Below, one piece after another: positions 1 through 5,163 of a stretch of DNA of 5,163 nt (position 1 is the first letter of the stretch; each line of letters begins with the position of its first letter). A program made the position numbers and the translations under genes. The notes below the pieces were generated by a model that was not told where the DNA came from, did no database searches, and saw only the letters and a program-made list of their open reading frames with translations. The stretch spans positions 1 to 5,163 of the forward strand of contig CACYEB010000033.1 in assembly GCA_902773305.1 (NCBI GenBank), in the 5' to 3' direction. The stretch is from an uncultured Bacteroidia bacterium. GTDB taxonomy: Bacteria > Bacteroidota > Bacteroidia > Bacteroidales > UBA932.

Positions 1-1
1 A

Positions 2-664
2 GAGGCGCAGGCCATCAAACTGGAGGATATCAAGAAATGCCTTGCAATATCCGAAGCGGGCTTCTCGCTGTTCCGTCCCGGAATGGGTGTTTTGACATAC
101 TGCAATGCAGGTCATCTGGCGGTGTCCCGCTACGGCACTGCGCTGGGTCCGATCTACTATGCGCAGCAGAAGGGCTTTATGCCCAAGGTCTATTCCTGTG
201 AGACAAGACCGATGCTGCAGGGTTCCAGACTTACCGCATATGAACTGACCAAGGCGGGCGTGGACGTAACCCTTATATGTGACAATATGGCCTCCGATGT
301 GATGCGCCGCGGAAAGATAGACATCGTTCTTTTCGGATGCGACCGTATCGCTGCCAACGGTGATGTGGTCAACAAAGTGGGCAGCAGTATGATAGCCATT
401 CTGGCCAAGCACTACGGCATCCCGTGCTACAGCGTTGGCCCCATGAACACGGTGGACTTCAACACTGCCACCGGCAACGACATCGTGATAGAGGAGAGGC
501 CCTCTTTCGAAGTAACCGATATGTACTTCGACAAGCCCGTCGCCCCCAAAGGCATAAAGGTATATAACCCGGCGTTTGACGTCACCCCTGCAGAAATGCT
601 CACCGGCATCATTACAGAAAAGGGAATCATCAAGCCCACCGAACTGGCTGACTTCAGGGAATGA
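2..664 (+). CDS. mtnA: S-methyl-5-thioribose-1-phosphate isomerase, C-terminal part (5' end outside window)
   Basis: MtnA converts methylthioribose-1-phosphate to methylthioribulose-1-phosphate in cytosolic methionine salvage. The frame is open to the left edge, so 220 residues are visible. The ATG at 83 is an internal Met, not the start. Visible family motifs, numbered from the window edge, are TYCNAG with the catalytic Cys at residue 34 (101-103), ETRPMLQGSRLTAYEL, LICDNMA, GCDRIAANGD with the catalytic Asp at residue 114 (341-343), VIEER and YNPAFDVTP. The Cys-Asp spacing of 80 equals that of C160/D240 in the Bacillus subtilis enzyme, so roughly 125 N-terminal residues are missing. Two small departures are GCDR where GADR is usual, and TYCNAG where THCNAG is common. 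The TGA stop overlaps the next gene's ATG (ATGA), implying co-transcription. A related sugar-phosphate isomerase, such as 5-deoxyribose-1-phosphate isomerase, cannot be fully excluded. No other salvage gene lies in the window. Confidence 0.93.
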   Translation, partial: EAQAIKLEDIKKCLAISEAGFSLFRPGMGVLTYCNAGHLAVSRYGTALGPIYYAQQKGFMPKVYSCETRPMLQGSRLTAYELTKAGVDVTLICDNMASDVMRRGKIDIVLFGCDRIAANGDVVNKVGSSMIAILAKHYGIPCYSVGPMNTVDFNTATGNDIVIEERPSFEVTDMYFDKPVAPKGIKVYNPAFDVTPAEMLTGIITEKGIIKPTELADFRE

Positions 665-1452
665 TAAGCTTCTTGAGCCTTGCCAGCGGCAGTAACGGAA
701 ACTGTTACTACATAGGCAACGAAAAAGTTTCGCTGCTTATCGATATGGGCGTCGCGCCGCGTACCGTGGCACGTCGTCTGGCTGCCCACGACATAGTGCT
801 CGGCAAGGTGGATTTCGTGCTTCTCACGCACGAGCATATGGACCACATCCGCTTTCTGGGGGGCTTTACACAGCGCTTCGGGAAAACGGTTTTCGCCACT
901 AAAAAGCTCCATTCCGTGCTCCGGAAGCATTTCGCCACCGCAGGCAAACTCGACGGTTTCGTGCGGGAGACGGAGCCCGGCGTTGAAACGGAATGCCTCG
1001 GCGTGAAGTTCACCCCTTTCCCGGTACCCCACGACGCCCAGGATACGGTGGGATACTATATCGATTTTATGGGCGAGACATTTACCGTGGTCACCGATGT
1101 CGGGATGGTTACGGAAGATGTGATAAAGTATTGCAGCAAAGCGCAGCACATCATTATCGAGTCCAACTACGATCCCGGGCTGCTGGTCACCGGCCCCTAC
1201 ACTCCCGAACTCAAGAAGCGCATTGCAGAGGAACACGGGCATCTGTCCAACGAGCAGACGGCAGACCTTATCCGCAGTGCCTTCCATCCCGGACTGGAAT
1301 CGGTGTTCCTGTGCCATCTCTCGGCCAACAACAACACCCCCTCGCTGGCGTTCGAGAGTGCCCGTGCCGCCCTCAACAGTGTCGGTGGCGATGAGGTTAC
1401 CCTGTATGCACTGCCCCGTAAGGAGGCCTCCCCGCTGTTTATTTACGATTAG
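661..1452 (+). CDS. MBL-fold metallo-hydrolase of the YycJ/WalJ family (probable nuclease)
   Basis: This is a complete 263-residue, soluble, single-domain metallo-beta-lactamase-fold protein with no signal peptide. It opens with the family signature SLASGSNGN (residues 6-14) and LLIDMG (25-30). The metal-binding motif is THEHMDH (H57, H59, D61, H62). Further candidate ligands and conserved elements are PHDA (H124), TDVG (D146), ESNYDP (167-172), GHLSN (193-197) and CHLSANNN (H219). This set, especially GHLSN and HLS-NNTP, marks YycJ/WalJ/VicX relatives. Firmicutes members have been linked to DNA replication control and to 5'-3' exonuclease activity, so a DNA-processing role is inferred here. 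The walK/walR genes that accompany the Firmicutes homologue are absent. The start is fixed by the motif at residue 6 and by the 4-nt ATGA overlap with mtnA, which suggests translational coupling. The AGGG just before the ATG is too close to be a normal ribosome site. The 3' end overlaps the convergent nfo gene by 14 bp. Confidence 0.93.
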   Translation: MISFLSLASGSNGNCYYIGNEKVSLLIDMGVAPRTVARRLAAHDIVLGKVDFVLLTHEHMDHIRFLGGFTQRFGKTVFATKKLHSVLRKHFATAGKLDGFVRETEPGVETECLGVKFTPFPVPHDAQDTVGYYIDFMGETFTVVTDVGMVTEDVIKYCSKAQHIIIESNYDPGLLVTGPYTPELKKRIAEEHGHLSNEQTADLIRSAFHPGLESVFLCHLSANNNTPSLAFESARAALNSVGGDEVTLYALPRKEASPLFIYD

Positions 1453-2350
1453 CCCATTCTTTGAGCTGTGCGATTTCCGACGGCCACAGGTCGGGGTCGG
1501 GTGTCTCCAGGATGAAGGGAATGCCGTCCAGCCGTGGATCTTCCATAAGTTTCTTGAATACTCCCGCGCCGATTTCGCCTTGACCGAGCGAAGAATGGCG
1601 GTCCACACGGCTGCCCGAAACCTTGGTGGCATCGTTCAGATGCATCCCGCGTAGGTAACGAAGGCCGACAGTTGAATCAAGAGCATCGATGATGCGCCCG
1701 TAGCCGCGGACCACCACCGCTCCCTTGACATCCTCGGGACCCATAGGAGCGACTTCGCCGTACATAGAAGGTGCGTCCGTCCAGTCGTATCCCGCAGCGA
1801 AGGCGTGGCAGGTGTCGATGCAGACTCCCACGCGGCTCTTGTCTTCTACCTGAGAGATTATTTCTGCCAGATGCTCGAACCTGAAGCCCAGATTCGAACC
1901 CTGTCCGGCGGTGTTTTCCAGCACAGCGGTGACGCCGCGGGTGGCATCCAGCGCCATATTGATCGATTCTGCGATGCGGCTCAGGCACTCGGTGACACTG
2001 ATTTCGCCCAAGTGGCTTCCAGGGTGGAAATTGAGCCGGTCCAGCCCCAGTGCCTGGCAGCGCGCCATCTCGTCTGTAAAGGCTTTGCGGGAACGTTCCA
2101 GCCCCTCTGCCTGGGGATGTCCCAGATTAATCAGGTAGCCGTCGTGAGGCAGGATGGAGCAGGGGGGATATCCCAATTGGGAACAGCGTTGCCTGAACAG
2201 CTCTATGCTCTCCGGGGTGAGCGGCGGGGCTTCCCACTGCTTCTGGTTTTTTGTAAAAAGGGCGAATGCTGTAGCCCCTATCTCGCTGGCCCTCAACGGG
2301 GCGTTCTCCACGCCGCCCGCGGCCGAAATATGCGCGCCGATGTATTTCAT
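1439..2350 (-). CDS. nfo: Deoxyribonuclease IV (endonuclease IV, AP endonuclease)
   Basis: Nfo cuts the DNA backbone 5' of abasic sites in base-excision repair, using a trinuclear zinc centre in a TIM barrel. The protein is 303 residues against 285 in Escherichia coli. The start [12 protein letters not shown] and nearly the whole first 189 residues align without gaps to the E. coli enzyme. All nine metal ligands are present: H69, H109, E145, D179, H182, H237, D250, H252 and E282. The first five have E. coli numbering exactly; the last four are all shifted by +21. Family motifs [50 protein letters not shown] and FILETP are intact, so it should be active. The shift marks an in-frame insertion of 21 residues between about 190 and 216, an unusual trait. 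The ATG lies 3 nt after the recG stop with no Shine-Dalgarno site, so translation probably depends on coupling to recG. Its last 14 bp overlap the WalJ-like gene tail-to-tail. Confidence 0.98.
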   Translation of the reverse strand: MKYIGAHISAAGGVENAPLRASEIGATAFALFTKNQKQWEAPPLTPESIELFRQRCSQLGYPPCSILPHDGYLINLGHPQAEGLERSRKAFTDEMARCQALGLDRLNFHPGSHLGEISVTECLSRIAESINMALDATRGVTAVLENTAGQGSNLGFRFEHLAEIISQVEDKSRVGVCIDTCHAFAAGYDWTDAPSMYGEVAPMGPEDVKGAVVVRGYGRIIDALDSTVGLRYLRGMHLNDATKVSGSRVDRHSSLGQGEIGAGVFKKLMEDPRLDGIPFILETPDPDLWPSEIAQLKEWANRK

Positions 2351-2353
2351 ACG

Positions 2354-4453
2354 CTATGATATCTTGGAGTAGTCAATAATGCTGTTTGTCTTTAGATTAC
2401 TCCGTAGTAACCTGTTACAATCCTTTTCCAGCAGCGGGTCGTCTGTCAGGATATCGATGGCGGCACTGCGGGCATCCTCCAGGATGGGGGAGTCCTTGCC
2501 CAGGTTGGCTATGTGCAGGTCAATCGCCAGACCGCTCTGCCGCGTGCCCTCGAAATCTCCCGGCCCGCGCATCTTCAAGTCTGCCTCGGCCAGTTCGAAC
2601 CCGTCGCCGGTGGCGCACATCAAATCTATGCGCTCTTTGGATTCCTTGCTCAGTTTGTAGCCGGTCACCAATATGCAGTACGACTTTTCGGCGCCGCGGC
2701 CGACCCGCCCGCGAAGCTGGTGGAGCTGCGCCAGGCCGAACCTCTCTGCACTCTCTATCACCATAACGGAGGCATTGGGGACATCCACTCCCACCTCTAT
2801 GACGGAGGTAGATACCAGTATGTCGGCCTTGCCGCTCACGAACAGGTTCATATCGAAAGCCTTGTTTTCCGGCGTCTGTTTGCCGTGCACCACCGCAGTG
2901 ATATAGTCGGGTTGCCTGAAGTAGTCGGTTATATCCAGATAGCCCTGCTCCAGATTCTCGTAGTCCATCTTTTCTGACTCCTTTATGAGCGGATAGACCA
3001 CGAACGCCTGGCGGCCGGCATCAATCTCCTTCTTCATAAACTCATATACCTGCCTGCGGCGGTTTTCGCCCACGTGACGCGTCACGACGGGCTTGCGGCC
3101 GGGCGGCAGTTCGTCTATCACCGAAACGTCAAGGTCACCGTAAAGGGTCATTGCCAGAGTGCGGGGAATAGGCGTGGCGGTCATTACCAGGATGTGCGGG
3201 GCGGTTTCCGATTTGGACCAGAGACGCGACCGCTGGTCTACCCCGAAACGGTGCTGCTCGTCTATGACGGCCAGTGCAAGCGAGTTGAACTGCACCTTGT
3301 CTTCTATAAGCGCGTGCGTCCCTATTACCAGGTCGATGGAGCCGTCGGCAAGTCCTGCGTATATCTCGCGCCGTTCTTTTGCCTTGGTGCTGCCGGTGAG
3401 CAGCGCCACCTTTACCCTTTCAGGATCGATATAACGGAATATGCCGTTGTAGTGCTGGGTGGCGAGCACCTCGGTGGGCGCCATAATGCACGCCTGATGG
3501 CCGTTGTCGATGGCCTGGAGGGCAGAGAAGATTGCTACCAGGGTCTTGCCGCTCCCCACATCTCCCTGCAGCAGCCGGTTCATCTGGCGGCCGCTGGTGA
3601 CATCTGCGCGAATCTCCTTCAAAACCCGTTTCTGCGCGTTTGTGAGGGGGAAGGGGAGGTGGCTGTAGGTATAGTTGAACGCTTCGCCCAGGCGGTTCAG
3701 GATGACCCCTTCGCCGGAGCGCATCTTTATGAACTTTTGCTTGACCAGGGCCAGCTGAAGATAGAACAACTCCTCGTATTTCAGCCTGCTGCGGGCCTGC
3801 TCAAGGGAGTACATATCGGGCGGGAAGTGCACGTCGTGTAGAGCCCGCTCCAGCGGAATCAACCGTTTCTGCTGCAGGAACCAGTCGGGCAGGGTCTCGG
3901 CAATGCGTCCCTTCAGGATTTGCGAAAGATTTTTCTGGAGAGTTATGAAGGTCTTGTTGGTAATGCCTCCGCCCTGTAATTTTTCAGTGCTGGAATAGAC
4001 GCCTGTAATGTGGTTCACAGGAGTTGCGGCTGCCCTGGCCACCGGCTCCACTTCCGGATGGACAAAATTATACCGTTCGCCGAACACCGACGGTTTGCCG
4101 AACACTATATATTCTTCGCCCGCCTTGAGTTTCTCCTGCATCCACTTGATCCCCTTGAAGAAAACCAGCTCGATGCTGCCGGTGCCGTCGGTGAAAAACG
4201 CTACCAGGCGGGTCGCCTTGCCCGTTCCCATCACCTCTGTCCTGGTGATGGTGCCGCGCAGCTGGATGTAGGCTGAGGTGGAATCAATCTCGCTTATCGC
4301 GTAGAATTTGCTGCGGTCGACATAGCGGAAGGGGAATGTGTAGAGCAGGTCGCGGAATGTGGAGATGCCCAGCTCCTTGCCCAGAAGCTGCGCCCGTTTG
4401 GGTCCGACCCCGGGCAAAAACTTGATGTCGCTGTCCAGAATGTAGCCGCTCAT
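2354..4453 (-). CDS. recG: ATP-dependent DNA helicase RecG
   Basis: RecG is a double-strand DNA translocase that regresses stalled forks and unwinds Holliday junctions, D-loops and R-loops. It has 699 residues, matching the family (693 in E. coli). The order is: helix-hairpin-helix-like LPGVGPKRAQLL (13-24) and LLYTFPFRYVDR (36-47); OB-fold wedge domain about 60-150; Walker A GDVGSGKT (297-304); APTEVLATQH (325-334); Walker B DEQHRFG (398-404); TATPIPRTLA (425-434); DELPPGRKP (447-455); STSVIEVGVDVPNAS (548-562); motif VI QLRGRVGRG (579-587); and the C-terminal hook region DLKMRGPGDFEGTRQSG (625-641). All helicase motifs are intact. DEQH rather than DEAD/DEXH is normal for RecG. The start is supported by conserved residues from the sixth amino acid onward and by an in-frame upstream stop at 4481-4483 with no alternative ATG between. 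It is first in an operon with nfo and diverges from pdxA. The wording resembles Bacteroidota RecG. Confidence 0.98.
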   Translation of the reverse strand: MSGYILDSDIKFLPGVGPKRAQLLGKELGISTFRDLLYTFPFRYVDRSKFYAISEIDSTSAYIQLRGTITRTEVMGTGKATRLVAFFTDGTGSIELVFFKGIKWMQEKLKAGEEYIVFGKPSVFGERYNFVHPEVEPVARAAATPVNHITGVYSSTEKLQGGGITNKTFITLQKNLSQILKGRIAETLPDWFLQQKRLIPLERALHDVHFPPDMYSLEQARSRLKYEELFYLQLALVKQKFIKMRSGEGVILNRLGEAFNYTYSHLPFPLTNAQKRVLKEIRADVTSGRQMNRLLQGDVGSGKTLVAIFSALQAIDNGHQACIMAPTEVLATQHYNGIFRYIDPERVKVALLTGSTKAKERREIYAGLADGSIDLVIGTHALIEDKVQFNSLALAVIDEQHRFGVDQRSRLWSKSETAPHILVMTATPIPRTLAMTLYGDLDVSVIDELPPGRKPVVTRHVGENRRRQVYEFMKKEIDAGRQAFVVYPLIKESEKMDYENLEQGYLDITDYFRQPDYITAVVHGKQTPENKAFDMNLFVSGKADILVSTSVIEVGVDVPNASVMVIESAERFGLAQLHQLRGRVGRGAEKSYCILVTGYKLSKESKERIDLMCATGDGFELAEADLKMRGPGDFEGTRQSGLAIDLHIANLGKDSPILEDARSAAIDILTDDPLLEKDCNRLLRSNLKTNSIIDYSKIS

Positions 4454-4461
4454 ACCGAATC

Positions 4462-4469
4462 CAAAGTTA
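4462..4469 (-). promoter_or_regulatory. Bacteroidota-type -7 promoter element for recG-nfo
   Basis: Read on the - strand this is TAACTTTG, again a perfect TAnnTTTG. Only 8 nt (4461-4454) separate it from the recG ATG, so initiation 4-8 nt downstream would give a leader of about 0-4 nt. This would be a leaderless or nearly leaderless mRNA. No good -33 TTTG is visible at the usual distance; a TTG further upstream is too far away. It lies 12 bp from the opposing pdxA element, so the two promoters overlap back to back. Confidence 0.5.
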
Positions 4470-4481
4470 AATAATAATGAC

Positions 4482-4489
4482 TATATTTG
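4482..4489 (+). promoter_or_regulatory. Bacteroidota-type -7 promoter element for pdxA
   Basis: TATATTTG is a perfect match to the Bacteroidota sigma-ABfr -7 consensus TAnnTTTG. It ends 21 nt before the pdxA ATG, so transcription would begin near 4494-4498 and leave a short AC/A-rich leader. I see no clear TTTG-like -33 element at the expected distance upstream (around 4459-4463). The assignment therefore rests on the -7 match and the position alone. Confidence 0.6.
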
Positions 4490-4510
4490 CCCTCACACAC
4501 AATAGAAATT

Positions 4511-5163
4511 ATGTCAGGAATGTTAACTATAGGAATTACCCAGGGTGATTCCAACGGTATAGGGTACGAGGTAATAATCAAGGCTTTGTGCGATCCGAGA
4601 ATGACCGAGATGTTTGTCCCGGTGGTCTATGGCTCGTCAAAGTTTTTCGGCTACAACAAAAAGCTTATCCCGGAAGCCGAGCAGATGAACACCAACGTGG
4701 TGGCTTCTGCCGCCGATGCCAAGGCGCGCCGCGTGAACATTGTCAACTGTGTTCCCGACAGCTACAACATCGAGTTCGGACAGGCCACCAAAGAAGGTGC
4801 GGCGGCTGCTTTCGCTTCGCTGAAGGCGGCCGTGTCCGATTTGAAAAGCGGTGCTATCGATGCCCTGGTCACCGGCCCTATCAACAAGCACCTGATGACG
4901 GAGGCCGGATTCGATTTTCCCGGCCACACCGAGTATCTCGAGAGCCAGTTCCCTGGTTCCGACGCGCTGATGTTTATGTGCAGCGAGCGGCTCAAGGTGG
5001 GCGTGGCCACAAACCATACCCCACTCGCCCAGGTCAGCGGAATCCTGACACCGGAACTTATAGTGGATAAGTTACGGGTGATGAATGCCTCCCTCAAGCG
5101 CGATTTCTGCCGCGAGAAACCCAAGATCGCAGTCCTTGGACTGAATCCGCACGCCGGGGACGG
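4511..5163 (+). CDS. pdxA: 4-hydroxythreonine-4-phosphate dehydrogenase, N-terminal part (3' end outside window)
   Basis: PdxA oxidises 4-phosphohydroxy-L-threonine with NAD+ in the DXP-dependent route to pyridoxal 5'-phosphate; PdxJ uses the product. The frame stays open to the right edge, giving 217 full residues of an expected 330-370. Visible motifs are IGITQGDSNGIGYEV (7-21), VVYGSS (38-43), VTGPINKH (120-127), PGHTEYLE (137-144), ATNHTPL (166-172) and LGLNPHAGD (209-217). By comparison with E. coli, H139 matches substrate-binding H136, and H169 and H214 match metal ligands H166 and H211 with the same spacing of 45. The third ligand (E. coli H267) would lie beyond the window. NGIGYEV and LGLNPHAGD are wording typical of Bacteroidota PdxA. 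ATG 4511 is the first start after an in-frame TGA at 4478-4480. The ATG at 4520 (Met4) is a possible alternative. No Shine-Dalgarno site precedes either. It is divergent from recG and has its own promoter-like element. Confidence 0.95.
   Translation, partial: MSGMLTIGITQGDSNGIGYEVIIKALCDPRMTEMFVPVVYGSSKFFGYNKKLIPEAEQMNTNVVASAADAKARRVNIVNCVPDSYNIEFGQATKEGAAAAFASLKAAVSDLKSGAIDALVTGPINKHLMTEAGFDFPGHTEYLESQFPGSDALMFMCSERLKVGVATNHTPLAQVSGILTPELIVDKLRVMNASLKRDFCREKPKIAVLGLNPHAGD

Noticed and set aside
655..660. AGGG just upstream of the WalJ-like ATG, considered as a Shine-Dalgarno site
   Set aside because: Spacing to the ATG is about 2 nt, too short, and the bases encode the end of MtnA. The ATGA overlap explains initiation better.
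1477..1494. Short inverted repeat CCGAC/GTCGG just after the WalJ-like stop, considered as a terminator
   Set aside because: The stem is only 5 bp with an 8-nt loop, no T-tract follows, and it lies inside the nfo coding region.
427..1632. 401-codon open frame on the - strand across mtnA, the WalJ-like gene and the end of nfo
   Set aside because: It is antisense to three confidently identified genes, its translation shows no recognisable family motif, and such long antisense frames arise readily in GC-rich coding DNA.
1805..2359. 184-codon open frame on the + strand opposite nfo
   Set aside because: It is antisense to the gap-free conserved N-terminal half of nfo and shows no family signature.
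3074..3841. 255-codon open frame on the + strand inside recG
   Set aside because: It lies wholly antisense to the conserved helicase core of recG and has no recognisable motif; it is a codon-bias shadow.
4469..4488. Imperfect dyad AAATA...TATTT between the two promoter elements, considered as an operator
   Set aside because: Only the outer five bases pair, and the region is simply AT-rich; chance and promoter composition explain it.
4588..5070. Open frames of 160 (+) and 126/120 (-) codons over the right end
   Set aside because: The real frame is the one starting at 4511, which reads PdxA continuously to the window edge; these are other-frame shadows.

Overview
The window is almost fully coding. 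It holds five protein genes: two on the + strand at the left, two on the - strand in the middle, and one on the + strand at the right. The first and last are cut by the window edges. I see no RNA genes, mobile elements, CRISPR arrays or long repeats. The only non-coding DNA is a 57-bp divergent intergenic region (4454-4510) and 3 bp between recG and nfo (2351-2353), so there is no gene-free stretch near 300 bases.

The organism is most likely a member of the Bacteroidota with fairly high GC content for that phylum, for example an Alistipes/Rikenellaceae-like gut bacterium. This is inferred, not proven. The RecG and PdxA proteins have Bacteroidota-style wording (e.g. ESAERFGLAQLHQLRGRVGR in RecG; NGIGYEV and LNPHAGD in PdxA). 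None of the visible starts has a well-spaced Shine-Dalgarno site. The divergent intergenic region carries a perfect TAnnTTTG promoter element on each strand.

Layout: (1) 2-664 +, the C-terminal 220 residues of the methionine-salvage isomerase MtnA. (2) 661-1452 +, a YycJ/WalJ-type metallo-beta-lactamase-fold nuclease, overlapping mtnA by ATGA. (3) 1439-2350 -, endonuclease IV (nfo), overlapping the WalJ-like gene tail-to-tail by 14 bp. (4) 2354-4453 -, the branch-migration helicase RecG, 3 nt upstream of nfo and surely co-transcribed with it. (5) 4511-window end +, the first 217 residues of PdxA (vitamin B6 synthesis), divergent from recG.

Functionally, recG-nfo looks like a small DNA-repair operon: fork and D-/R-loop remodelling plus AP-site incision. 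The convergent WalJ-like nuclease may also act on DNA, while mtnA and pdxA are metabolic housekeeping genes. I did not find a novel multi-gene system. The points most worth a second look are a 21-residue insertion in the catalytic part of Nfo and the compact back-to-back promoter region in which recG may be nearly leaderless.
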